Positions 20,011-28,141 are shown, numbered from the stretch's first letter. The stretch is DNA of 37,589 nucleotides from F23-D06 sp045130275 (GCA_045130275.1 JBGUPL010000053.1:1-37589); one strand, 5' to 3'. Translations and numbers: made by a program. Notes: generated by a model from the letters alone, not told the origin.

Positions 20011-22296
20011 ATGCTGAACCGGTTTTTGCAAGAATTACGATCTTTAGTAGGCGATGACGCCGCGCACAAACACTACCTCATGGCGGTGAGCGGCGGTGCC
20101 GATTCTATGGTCGCAGCTTCCTTGTTCCACATGGCCGGTCTCTCTTTCGCGATAGCGCATTGCAACTTCCATTTGCGCGGTATCGATTCCGACCGTGACA
20201 TGCATTTTGTGGAAAAGGCCGCTGAAAAGTGGCAGGTTCCGTTCCATCTTCGCGAATTCGACACTTCTGGTATCCAGAAAAATTCGGGAAAATCCATAGA
20301 AATGGTTGCTCGCGAACTGCGATATGCCTGGTTCGAAGAAATCTCCGCGGATTTCGACTACATCGTCACCGCGCATCAGGCCACTGACGCGGCCGAAACC
20401 ATGTTGCTCAACCTCTGCCGCGGCACCGGCCTGAAAGGATTATGCGGCATCCCGCCCAAGAACGGCAAAATCATCCGGCCGATGCTGACCTTTACCGCTG
20501 AAGAAATTCGTCAGTATGCTGAAAATCAACATATTGAATATGTAATAGACTATACGAACAACGATGAGCATATTGCCCGCAACCGCATCCGGCACTCCGT
20601 GATTCCACAGCTGGAACACCTCAACTCACAATTCTTGCAAACCAACACGCGCACACGATCCATTCTCCAACAGCAATACGCTTATTATCAAAAGCATATT
20701 GATTCCGAAATAGAAAAAATCGCATTCGAGGAAGGAAACCGCTATTGCATCAACCGCGCCCGATTGGCCGAATATGAAGACAGGGCACTGGTTTTATATG
20801 AGTTACTTTCTCGCTTCGGCTTTTCTTCGGACACAAGTCTGAAACTCGCTGAATATGACGATTTTCAACCCGGTATATTATTTCTTTCTGAATCCCATAT
20901 TTTATTGGTTGATAGAGACTTTCTTATTATTAAACCAAAATCCGAAGAAAAAAATCCGATCATTGAAATAGAATCTTTGGATGATATAAAACAGCACTTC
21001 GATTTGGAGGAGTTTGTATATCAAAAAGATATGATTTTCGACAATGATCCAGCCATACTATATATTCCAAAAGAGAAATTGCAATTTCCGTTGCAGATTC
21101 GTCCGTGGAAGCACGGCGACTTCTTCTATCCCCTCGGTGGAAAAGGCCGCCAAAAACTCAGTGACTTTTTCACCGACCACAAGATAGACCGCTTCAGCAA
21201 AGACCAAATCCGGCTTTTGTGTTCTAAAGATAACATATTGTGGATCATTGGTTTACGATCTGATGAACGATGGAAAGTATGGAAAGAGGGCTCAAAATGT
21301 TATAAAATAAGACTCCCCCTAAATCCCCCTCAAGAGGGGGACTTGCCGATTGCCACTGGCGGGAATCCAAATGACATTTCTTGCGAAAAAAACTCTCCAC
21401 AACAAATGACCACTTTGTTGTCTCCCCCTTTTAAGGGGGCCAGGGGGGATTCGCTGCCCGCTGGCAACAGACTCCCCCTAAATCCCCCTCAAGAGGGGGA
21501 CTTGACTGCCACCTCTGGCAAGAAACCAAAGGACATTTCTTGCGAAAAAAACTCTCCACAACAAATGACCACTCTGTTGTCTCCCCCTTTTAAGGGGGCC
21601 AGGGGGGATTCAAAAAACAACTTCGCAAAAATAACTCCCGATTTTTTAAGAAAAAACAATATTTATTCTCAAAATCTTATTTTTAGCAATAACTATTTAC
21701 CGTATAATCCGAATTTAAAACAACGAAGTAGAAATCTTCGCAGTTGCGGTGTCATGGCCGAAGCTTTGTTGTGGAAGCATCTTCGTGGTAAACAAACAGG
21801 TTATATCTTTCAACGTCAAAAACCTATTCTGAACTATATAGTAGATTTTTATTGTAAAGAATTGAATCTTGTAGTAGAAATTGACGGGGCGGCGCACTTT
21901 TCCGCTGAAGCTCAAGAATATGACCATGAAAGAGACCGACAACTCCAAGTTTTAGGACTTACTGTCGTGAGAGTAAAAGATTCTGATGTTAGAGATAACG
22001 CTGAACATGTTGCCCGTTGTATTATTGAACAATACGGAAATAACAAACTCCCCCTAAATCCCCCTCAAGAGGGGGACTTGCCGATTGCCACTGGCGGGAA
22101 ACCGAATGACATTTCTTGCGAAAAAAACTCTCCACAACAAATGACCACTCTGTTGTCTCCCCCTTTTAAGGGGGCCAGGGGGGATTCGCTGCCCGCTGAC
22201 AACAAACTCCCCCTAAATCCCCCTCAAGAGGGGGACTTGCCGATTACCACTGGCAAGAAACAAACCATATTTTTTGCGACAACAAACAATAAATAA
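20011..22296 (+). CDS. tilS: tRNA(Ile)-lysidine synthase fused in frame to a repeat/DUF559 tail
   Basis: 761 residues, against about 430-450 for TilS. Residues 1-434 are a complete TilS: PP-loop SGGADS (27-32), HCNFHLRG, VTAHQATDAAETMLLNL, RNRIRHSVIPQL, and the C-terminal LQIRPWKHGDFFYPLGGKG region. The enzyme converts C34 of tRNA-Ile(CAU) to lysidine and is normally essential. From residue 435 the frame enters repeat units encoding LPLNPPQEGDL (four times) and LLSPPFKGARGDS (three times). A DUF559 nuclease-like domain (about 563-677) lies between them. No stop codon separates the parts. Whether the tail is cleaved, tolerated or harmful is unknown. The next gene starts 1 nt after the stop. 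Confidence 0.88.
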   Translation: MLNRFLQELRSLVGDDAAHKHYLMAVSGGADSMVAASLFHMAGLSFAIAHCNFHLRGIDSDRDMHFVEKAAEKWQVPFHLREFDTSGIQKNSGKSIEMVARELRYAWFEEISADFDYIVTAHQATDAAETMLLNLCRGTGLKGLCGIPPKNGKIIRPMLTFTAEEIRQYAENQHIEYVIDYTNNDEHIARNRIRHSVIPQLEHLNSQFLQTNTRTRSILQQQYAYYQKHIDSEIEKIAFEEGNRYCINRARLAEYEDRALVLYELLSRFGFSSDTSLKLAEYDDFQPGILFLSESHILLVDRDFLIIKPKSEEKNPIIEIESLDDIKQHFDLEEFVYQKDMIFDNDPAILYIPKEKLQFPLQIRPWKHGDFFYPLGGKGRQKLSDFFTDHKIDRFSKDQIRLLCSKDNILWIIGLRSDERWKVWKEGSKCYKIRLPLNPPQEGDLPIATGGNPNDISCEKNSPQQMTTLLSPPFKGARGDSLPAGNRLPLNPPQEGDLTATSGKKPKDISCEKNSPQQMTTLLSPPFKGARGDSKNNFAKITPDFLRKNNIYSQNLIFSNNYLPYNPNLKQRSRNLRSCGVMAEALLWKHLRGKQTGYIFQRQKPILNYIVDFYCKELNLVVEIDGAAHFSAEAQEYDHERDRQLQVLGLTVVRVKDSDVRDNAEHVARCIIEQYGNNKLPLNPPQEGDLPIATGGKPNDISCEKNSPQQMTTLLSPPFKGARGDSLPADNKLPLNPPQEGDLPITTGKKQTIFFATTNNK
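21312..21611. repeat. Left flank of the DUF559 cassette: two 141-bp A-linker-B units
   Basis: Unit 1 (21312-21452) and unit 2 (21471-21611) are each 141 bp and are separated by an 18-bp spacer. Each begins with hairpin A (CTCCCCCTAAATCCCCCT then CAAGAGGGGGACTTG). A linker of about 72 bp follows. Each ends with B (TCTCCCCCTTTTAAGGGGG then CCAGGGGGGATTC). B read on the other strand has the same layout as A (C-tract, short gap, C-tract, A-rich loop, G-tract), so each unit is an imperfect inverted-repeat element. All lengths are multiples of 3. Confidence 0.92.
21700..22042 (+). other. DUF559 (Vsr-like) nuclease domain inside the tilS reading frame
   Basis: Corresponds to residues about 563-677 of the fused protein. 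It has the usual DUF559 order: YNPNLKQRSRNLR, AEALLWKHLRGKQTGY, FQRQKPI (601-606), YIVDFYC with D612, VVEIDGAAHF with E623, D625 and H629, then QEYDHERDRQLQVLGLTVVRV. These are the conserved positions expected for this restriction-endonuclease-like fold, so it looks intact. An in-frame ATG at 21565, inside the preceding repeat unit, could start a separate protein of about 243 residues. The DNA is visibly more AT-rich than the flanking repeats. Confidence 0.88.
22047..22290. repeat. Right flank of the DUF559 cassette: one full and one decayed unit
   Basis: A full 141-bp A-linker-B unit (22047-22187) is followed by the 18-bp spacer and a fourth A hairpin (22206-22239). About 40 bp of degenerate linker follow, and B is missing. 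The spacers GCTGCCCGCTGGCAACAG (21453-21470) and GCTGCCCGCTGACAACAA (22188-22205) are nearly identical. The flanks are therefore direct repeats of the same A-L-B-spacer-A arrangement. The frame stays open to the TAA at 22294-22296. Confidence 0.9.
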
Positions 22297-22297
22297 A

Positions 22298-22762
22298 ATG
22301 GAAAACACCCCTAAACGCACGCCAATATTATGGATTTTAGGCATCATCACCATGCTGAGTGCCACTTTTTCGGCCATTGCCTACATTTGCTGGGCGTTCG
22401 CGCCGGATTATATGCTGAAATCTATGGAATCAGTCAAAGAAATGGGCGTCTTTCCGGCAGAACAAGCAGAGCAAATCCTTGCCATTTACACCTCCATCAA
22501 CAGTTGGCAATATTTAATGCTCACGGCTGTGCAAATCATGTTATTCGCGGGAGCGTTCCTGATGCTGGCGAAGTTGAACAAAGCCGGTTTCCACGTCTAT
22601 ACCATCGGCAAAATCTTGGAATTCTGCGTGATGAACTTCCTTATTGGCGGATTGGTGGCTATGAACATCAACGGCATCATCATGTCCGTGCTGTGGGTTT
22701 TAATGTATGCCACCCAATTACGCTTCATGCAATCCACCGACGAACAAAACAATAAACAATAA
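22298..22762 (+). CDS. Small four-helix membrane protein of unknown function
   Basis: 154 residues. ATG 22298 begins 1 nt after the tilS stop; the frame also opens at 22274 with a non-ATG codon inside tilS, which I reject. Four hydrophobic segments are visible: ILWILGIITMLSATFSAIAYI, YLMLTAVQIMLFAGAFLML, ILEFCVMNFLIGGLVAMNI and IIMSVLWVLMY. Both ends are polar, so it is a probable inner membrane protein. No family recognised. The position suggests translation after tilS on one mRNA; sufS follows 21 bp later. Confidence 0.75.
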   Translation: MENTPKRTPILWILGIITMLSATFSAIAYICWAFAPDYMLKSMESVKEMGVFPAEQAEQILAIYTSINSWQYLMLTAVQIMLFAGAFLMLAKLNKAGFHVYTIGKILEFCVMNFLIGGLVAMNINGIIMSVLWVLMYATQLRFMQSTDEQNNKQ

Positions 22763-22783
22763 ATCATAAACTCTAAACTGATA

Positions 22784-23986
22784 ATGAACCGATCCGATTT
22801 CCCCATATTGCAAGAAAAGGTTTACAACAAACCTTTAGTCTATTTGGACAATGCCGCCACCACCCAAAAACCCAAAGTAGTGATTGATGCGCTGAACGAC
22901 TACTATTTGCGCATCAACAGCAACATCCACCGTGGCGTACACTGTCTCAGCCAGTTGGCCACCAACGAGTTCGAACAAGCTCGTGAGGCGGCGAGACAGT
23001 ATATTCATGCAGGAAGCACGCAGGAGGTCATCTTCACGCGTGGCGCCACCGAATCCATCAACCTGGTGGCCAGTTCTTTCGGGCGCACCTACCTGCGAAC
23101 GGGTGACGAAGTCATCGTGTCAGAAATGGAACACCATTCCAACATCGTACCGTGGCAGTTAGCTTGCGAAGAACACGGAGCCAAACTCAAGGTATTACCA
23201 TTTGATGACAAAGGAGAACTGATAATCAGCGAATTGGACCGTCTGATTACCGACCACACCAAAATTGTGGCTGTGGCGCATGTCTCCAACTCCTTGGGCA
23301 CCGTCAACCCCATTGAAGAGATCATCCGCATTGCGCACGCACGCAACGTACCCGTCCTCATCGACGGAGCGCAGTCTGTGGCGCACTGCCCGGTGGACGT
23401 ACAAGCCCTCGACTGCGACTTCTACTGCTTCTCCGGCCACAAAATGTATGCCCCGATGGGCATCGGTGTGATGTACGGCAAAGAGCGATGGCTCAACGAG
23501 ATGCAACCCTATCAAGGTGGAGGCGAGATGATCAAGGATGTGACATTCGAGAAAACCACCTATAACGACCTGCCGTTCAAATTCGAGGCGGGGACACCTT
23601 CCGTCGGCGACGTCATCGGCTTGCGAAAAGCTATCGAATACATCCAAAACATTGGTTTAGAGAAAATTGCGGCTTACGAACAGGAACTGCTGACCTACAC
23701 CACCGAAAAACTGTCCAAAATTGACGGCATGCGTTTTATCGGCGAGGCGGCACACAAAACCGGCGTCATCTCCTTCCTAGTGGGCGACATCCACCCCTAT
23801 GACATGGGCGTTCTACTTGACCATCAAGGTATTGCTGTTCGTACAGGGCATCACTGCACACAACCGATCATGACCCATTTCGGCATTCCGGGTACTGTAC
23901 GCGCCTCGTTCGCGCTGTATAACACGTTTGAGGAGGCCGACGCGTTGGTGGAAGCCGTTGTTAAAGCCAAAAATATGTTGTCATAA
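22784..23986 (+). CDS. sufS: Cysteine desulfurase (SufS type)
   Basis: 400-residue PLP enzyme that takes sulfur from cysteine for Fe-S cluster assembly. Motifs: YLDNAATTQKP near the start, HHSN (PLP ring stacking), DGAQSVAH, and FSGHKMYAPMG with the PLP lysine K220. The group II catalytic cysteine C358 sits in RTGHHCTQPIM, the short-loop form typical of SufS. The other suf genes (sufBCD, sufE) are not in the window; a SufT-like gene is at 5170. The stop is followed at once by a microrepeat. Confidence 0.95.
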   Translation: MNRSDFPILQEKVYNKPLVYLDNAATTQKPKVVIDALNDYYLRINSNIHRGVHCLSQLATNEFEQAREAARQYIHAGSTQEVIFTRGATESINLVASSFGRTYLRTGDEVIVSEMEHHSNIVPWQLACEEHGAKLKVLPFDDKGELIISELDRLITDHTKIVAVAHVSNSLGTVNPIEEIIRIAHARNVPVLIDGAQSVAHCPVDVQALDCDFYCFSGHKMYAPMGIGVMYGKERWLNEMQPYQGGGEMIKDVTFEKTTYNDLPFKFEAGTPSVGDVIGLRKAIEYIQNIGLEKIAAYEQELLTYTTEKLSKIDGMRFIGEAAHKTGVISFLVGDIHPYDMGVLLDHQGIAVRTGHHCTQPIMTHFGIPGTVRASFALYNTFEEADALVEAVVKAKNMLS

Positions 23987-24044
23987 TAGCTGTTAGCTGT
24001 TGGCTATTAGCTTTTAGTCAGCAGCCAAAAGCCAAAAGTCAAAA
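23987..24044. repeat. TAGCTGT / GCCAAAAG microrepeat between sufS and the SDR gene
   Basis: TAGCTGTTAGCTGTTGGC and TATTAGCTTTTAG are followed by AGCCAAAAGCCAAAAGTC, ending 2 bp before ATG 24047. The vocabulary (TTAGC units, then GCCAAAAG units) is that of the block before folP at 18090-18154. The two halves can form an imperfect hairpin. Confidence 0.75.
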
Positions 24045-24046
24045 AT

Positions 24047-24835
24047 ATGAATATCTCAAAAGAAAAAACCTTCGCATTAGTCACCGGCGGTAGTTCCGGC
24101 ATCGGACTTGCCTACGCGGAAGAGTGGGCACGAAAAGGATATAACATCTTGATAGTCAGTAATCGGGAAGACCTCAATGCAGAAGCACAAAACCATCTGC
24201 AACCGCTGTTTCCAGAACAGCAGATCCTGACACGATACCAGGATTTGACCTCGGAAAACGCGGCGCAGGAGCTTTTCGACTTCTGCGAAAGCGAAAACAT
24301 TGTGGTCGAAGTGCTGGTCAACAACGCCGGAATGTTCTACTTCGGCGCGGCAGTGGAAAAACCGATGGCATTGAGCCATAAGATGACAATGCTCCACAGC
24401 ACAACGCCGGCAGATCTTTGCATCTTGTTCGGCAAAAAGATGAAAGAGCGCAAATGCGGCTACATCCTCAACGCGAGCTCCATCACCGCTTTTATGAGCT
24501 TTCCGACCATCGCCGTCTATCAGGCGACAAAATCATACTTGCTGAAGTTTTCCAAAGGCATCCACCATGAACTGAGTCATTATGGGGTGAAAGTCTGCTG
24601 TGTATGCCCCGGTGCGGTCGATACAGACCTCTACAACCTGCCCGTGAAGATGCGTAAACGGCTGTGTGCCATCGGCATCATGTTGAAACCCGAGCAAATC
24701 GCTAAACGCGGCGTCCGTGCCACCCTGCACGGTCGGAAAGTGAAAATTCCCGGCATCATCAACTACTTTTTCCTATTTTTATGCTTCCTTTTGCCCGGAT
24801 TCCTCGTGGACCTCGTGAAAAAACGGTTTGTTTAA
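24047..24835 (+). CDS. Short-chain dehydrogenase/reductase
   Basis: 262 residues. Rossmann motif TGGSSGIG (14-21), NNAG, catalytic Ser in NASS (144-145), and YQATK with Y158 and K162. The cofactor preference is not certain. The C-terminus has a hydrophobic stretch (YFFLFLCFLLPGFLVDLV) followed by basic residues, which suggests membrane association, as in SDRs of the DltE/steroid-dehydrogenase type. Substrate unknown. It is flanked on both sides by microrepeats. Confidence 0.88.
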   Translation: MNISKEKTFALVTGGSSGIGLAYAEEWARKGYNILIVSNREDLNAEAQNHLQPLFPEQQILTRYQDLTSENAAQELFDFCESENIVVEVLVNNAGMFYFGAAVEKPMALSHKMTMLHSTTPADLCILFGKKMKERKCGYILNASSITAFMSFPTIAVYQATKSYLLKFSKGIHHELSHYGVKVCCVCPGAVDTDLYNLPVKMRKRLCAIGIMLKPEQIAKRGVRATLHGRKVKIPGIINYFFLFLCFLLPGFLVDLVKKRFV

Positions 24836-24836
24836 C

Positions 24837-24880
24837 CCTATTGCCTGTTGCCTATTGCCTATTGCCTATTGCCTATTGCC
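24837..24880. repeat. Six tandem copies of a 7-bp unit (CCTATTG) overlapping the mutS2 promoter
   Basis: Units at 24837, 24844 (CCTGTTG), 24851, 24858, 24865 and 24872, then CC. It begins 2 bp after the SDR stop. The ATTG of the fifth unit (24868-24871) is 18 bp from the -7 box, so the repeat can act as the -33 element. Confidence 0.92.
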
Positions 24881-24889
24881 TAAAAATAG

Positions 24890-24897
24890 TATCTTTG
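24890..24897 (+). promoter_or_regulatory. -7 promoter box for mutS2
   Basis: TATCTTTG followed by CCGCC, about 30 bp before ATG 24928. The -33 role is probably taken by an ATTG of the CCTATTG repeat. Confidence 0.7.
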
Positions 24898-24927
24898 CCG
24901 CCATTTTAAAATTTTGGAACATAAAGT

Positions 24928-27402
24928 ATGCTCTATCCTGATAATTTTGAGGAAAAGATTGGTTTTGACGTTGTGCGGCAACTGATTCTGGGCCACTGTC
25001 TAAGCCCGCAAGGGGCGGAAGCGGTCGGAAAAATGCAATTCATGACCGACATGCTGCAGATAATGCCCGCATTGGAAGCCGTGGAGGAATTCCGCCAATT
25101 GCTGCTCTTCGACGAACCGTTCCCTGCACAGGATTTTTACGACCTCCGTGAAACGTTGAAACGGCTTCGGATCGACGGCACCCACATCGAACTTGAAGAA
25201 CTGGCCTGCCTGCGCGGTTTTATCCAGTCGATGACCAACATCTTCGTCTATTTCAAGGTGCGCCACGAAGACAACCGTTATCCCCGCCTGTGGTCAATGT
25301 GCGCCGAAATGCCGCTGCAACGCGACCTTATAGCGGCCATCAACCGCATTTTGGACGACAAAGGGCAGATGCGCGACAACGCCTCCGATGAATTGGCCCA
25401 CATCAAAGGGGCCATGAACCGTCTTTCCCGTGATGCCGACCACCAGATACGAAAAATCCTCAACGCCGCCAAACAGGACGGCATCGTGAAAGAAGATGCC
25501 GAGATGACTGTCCGCAACGGTCGTCTCTGTATCCCCGTCGCGGCACAGTTCAAGCGCCGGCTGCGCGGTTTCGTGCATGACGAGTCCGCCACGGGTCAGA
25601 CTGTCTTCATCGAGCCCACGGAGGTTTTCGATACCAACAACGAGCTCAAGGAGCTGCAGAATGCCGAACAACGCGAAATCATCCGCATCTTGACCGAAAT
25701 CACCGACACCATCCGGCCGCTCATCGACGATCTCATCAACGCGCAAACACTGATGGGACAATACGATTTCCTCCGCGCCAAAGCCCTTTTCGCCATCGAT
25801 ATCGATGCTGCCGTACCGCACATCCATCTCAAAACCATGGTGCAATGGTACCAAGCCAAGCATCCTTTGCTCTACCTCAACTACAAGAAACATCACAAGG
25901 AAGTGGTGCCCTTGGACATCAGGTTATTGCCCGAAAAACGCATCCTCATCATCTCCGGACCCAATGCCGGTGGTAAATCGGTTTGTTTGAAAAGCGTTGG
26001 CCTACTGCAATATATGATGCAGTGCGGCTTGCCAGTCCCCATGCTGAGCACCTCCGATATGGGCATTTTCGAGAGTATCTTCATCGACATCGGCGACGAA
26101 CAGTCCATTGACAACGATTTAAGTACATATAGTTCTCATTTGCAGAATCTTAAGGTAATGGATGAGAACCTTAATACGAAATCTTTGTTTTTGATTGACG
26201 AATTCGGCAGTGGCACCGAACCCACCTTGGGCGGCGCCCTCGCGGAGTCCATTTTGGAACGCTATTATGCCACCAACGCGTTCGGAATCATCACCACGCA
26301 CTACGGCAACTTGAAAATGTTTTCCGACACACATCCCGAAGCCGAGAACGGAGCTATGTTATTCGACACAAATGCGTTATTACCGCTTTACGTCCTCAAA
26401 ATCGGGAAACCCGGCAGCTCTTTCACCTACGAAATCGCCCGCCAAATCGGTTTGAATCCGCAAATCATCGACAATGCCGTACAGAAGTCCGGCACCGCGC
26501 AAATCGACTACGAACGAAAGTTGGAGGAAATTGAGATCACGCAGATAGAAACGGAACAGAAACTCAAGATGGTACGTGCTGCCGACGACCAGTTGGCCGT
26601 GATGATCGACGAGTACGCCGAAAAGTTCGCGCAACTCGACAAACAGCGCAAGGAGATTCTCACCAAGGCCAAAAACCAGGCCAACAGCATTGTCGATAGC
26701 GCCAACAAGATTATCGAGAACACGATTCGCGAAATCAAGGAGTCGAAAGCCGATGCGGAAAAGACCAAGGCGGCGCGCGAAGAGGTGAAAACCTTCAAAA
26801 AAGAGATGCAGAAAGAGATCGAGCATGTAGAAAAAGCGGAGGCTGAGGCGGTGAAGGCTCTTATCCCAATCCATCGGAAACAAAAGGTGGAGAAAAAACA
26901 GACCCATGAAGAGGTTCAAGACAAAACCATCCGGGTGGGAGATTCGGTATATATGCCGGATTCCCAAATCGCCGGCGAGGTGACGCAGATTGACGGCACC
27001 GATGTGACCATCTCGTTCCATTCGGTGAACTTCCGCACCAAACTGGACCGACTCATCAAGATCAGCAAGAAAGAGGCGCGGAATGTGGAACGCGGCCACG
27101 TGTCGCAGTTCAACGCCGGTTCCATCGCGGACGCACTCAACAAAAAACTCTCGGATTTCAGCACCACCTTGGACGTGCGCGGTCAGCGGGCGGAGGAAAT
27201 GGTGCACAATCTGGAAGAATACTTGGACGAAGCGGAGATGTTAGGGGTTTCCAATCTGCGGATTTTACACGGAAAAGGAAATGGCATTTTACGCAGTGTA
27301 GTCAGACAATATCTCGCTAAAAGACAGAATGTTACAGAGTTTCATGATGAGATGCTCGAACTGGGTGGCGCTGGTATCACCGTCGTTAAAATGAAAAAGT
27401 AG
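24928..27402 (+). CDS. mutS2: Endonuclease MutS2
   Basis: 824 residues, usual size. The N-terminal core/clamp region is followed by the MutS ATPase with P-loop GPNAGGKS (about 344-351) and Walker B LIDEFGSGTEP (about 420-430). Next come a long charged coiled coil (about 510-650), a KOW-like segment (VGDSVYMPDSQIAGEVTQI) and a C-terminal Smr nuclease domain (LDVRGQRAEEM ... ILHGKGNGILR). MutS2 suppresses homologous recombination and in some bacteria splits or rescues collided ribosomes. In a genome with so many short repeats an anti-recombination role is a notable neighbour, but this is only inference. Confidence 0.95.
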   Translation: MLYPDNFEEKIGFDVVRQLILGHCLSPQGAEAVGKMQFMTDMLQIMPALEAVEEFRQLLLFDEPFPAQDFYDLRETLKRLRIDGTHIELEELACLRGFIQSMTNIFVYFKVRHEDNRYPRLWSMCAEMPLQRDLIAAINRILDDKGQMRDNASDELAHIKGAMNRLSRDADHQIRKILNAAKQDGIVKEDAEMTVRNGRLCIPVAAQFKRRLRGFVHDESATGQTVFIEPTEVFDTNNELKELQNAEQREIIRILTEITDTIRPLIDDLINAQTLMGQYDFLRAKALFAIDIDAAVPHIHLKTMVQWYQAKHPLLYLNYKKHHKEVVPLDIRLLPEKRILIISGPNAGGKSVCLKSVGLLQYMMQCGLPVPMLSTSDMGIFESIFIDIGDEQSIDNDLSTYSSHLQNLKVMDENLNTKSLFLIDEFGSGTEPTLGGALAESILERYYATNAFGIITTHYGNLKMFSDTHPEAENGAMLFDTNALLPLYVLKIGKPGSSFTYEIARQIGLNPQIIDNAVQKSGTAQIDYERKLEEIEITQIETEQKLKMVRAADDQLAVMIDEYAEKFAQLDKQRKEILTKAKNQANSIVDSANKIIENTIREIKESKADAEKTKAAREEVKTFKKEMQKEIEHVEKAEAEAVKALIPIHRKQKVEKKQTHEEVQDKTIRVGDSVYMPDSQIAGEVTQIDGTDVTISFHSVNFRTKLDRLIKISKKEARNVERGHVSQFNAGSIADALNKKLSDFSTTLDVRGQRAEEMVHNLEEYLDEAEMLGVSNLRILHGKGNGILRSVVRQYLAKRQNVTEFHDEMLELGGAGITVVKMKK

Positions 27403-27414
27403 CGAAAAATTTTT

Positions 27415-27422
27415 TATTTTCG
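27415..27422 (+). promoter_or_regulatory. Weak -7-like box before the K+ transport genes
   Basis: TATTTTCG, one base from TAnnTTTG, 24 bp before ATG 27446. No -33 TTTG is present. Read-through from mutS2 is an alternative. Confidence 0.3.
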
Positions 27423-27445
27423 CCGTTTTGCTAAAGTATTGTATT

Positions 27446-28141
27446 ATGGCACAGAAAAAATTCGCCGTCATCGGCGCCGGACAGTTTGGACAAGCCATCA
27501 GCGTGGCGCTTTCGGAAAAGGGATTCGAGGTGCTGGTGATTGACAAAGACATGAAGAAAGTGCAGAGCATCAGCGATGATGTGGCGTATGCCGTGTGTAC
27601 AGATGCCACCGACAAGCGCGCGCTCCTGAACGAAAACATCAAGGATTTCGATGCGGTGATTGTCGCCATCGGGGATGACTTTGTGGAACGTCTGCTCTGC
27701 ATCTCCAACCTCATCGACTTAGGCATCGAGAAAATATACTGCCGCATCAAGGGGGCGCACCAGCAGACCATCTTGGAGAAAATGGGCATCACGGAATTCC
27801 TGTCCCCCGAAGAGGAATTGGCCACCTTGCTCGCCGAACGGCTCAGCAACCCGAACATCCTCTCCTACTTGCAAATGCCTGACGAATACCGCATCGCCTC
27901 CATCATCGCGCCCGACCGCCTCGAAGGGCTCACCCTCGGCGACGTCAACTTCCGCGACAACCACCACCTCAGCTTAGTGACCATCCGCCGCAACTTCGAG
28001 GAGATAGAAAACAAGGAACTAACGATGAAACAGCATATTATCGGTGTTCCTGATAACTCTATGGTCATCCGCAAAGACGATGTCTTCGTGCTTTTCGGAA
28101 AAGATCGCGACATTGACAACTTCATCAAAATCAACCTGTAA
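27446..28141 (+). CDS. TrkA/KtrA-type potassium uptake regulatory subunit (RCK protein)
   Basis: 231 residues from ATG 27446; the frame also opens 18 bp upstream at a non-ATG codon. The N-terminal RCK_N Rossmann domain has GAGQFG (10-15) and the acidic VLVIDKD strand end that binds NAD(H) or ATP. The C-terminal RCK_C domain begins at about 145 (ASIIAPDRLEGLTLGDV). One RCK_N plus one RCK_C is the KtrA layout; TrkA has two of each. It forms a ring that gates the membrane subunit encoded next; the genes overlap by 1 nt (TAATG). Confidence 0.92.
   Translation: MAQKKFAVIGAGQFGQAISVALSEKGFEVLVIDKDMKKVQSISDDVAYAVCTDATDKRALLNENIKDFDAVIVAIGDDFVERLLCISNLIDLGIEKIYCRIKGAHQQTILEKMGITEFLSPEEELATLLAERLSNPNILSYLQMPDEYRIASIIAPDRLEGLTLGDVNFRDNHHLSLVTIRRNFEEIENKELTMKQHIIGVPDNSMVIRKDDVFVLFGKDRDIDNFIKINL

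Noticed and set aside
21312..22239. CRISPR array with hairpin repeats
   Set aside because: The intervals between hairpins are themselves repeated (same linker and spacer) and one interval contains a protein domain, so there are no unique spacers.
20011..22296. Frameshift or missed stop between tilS and a separate DUF559 gene
   Set aside because: The frame is continuous, all repeat lengths are multiples of 3, and the same peptides recur in one frame. No error is needed, although resequencing would be worthwhile.
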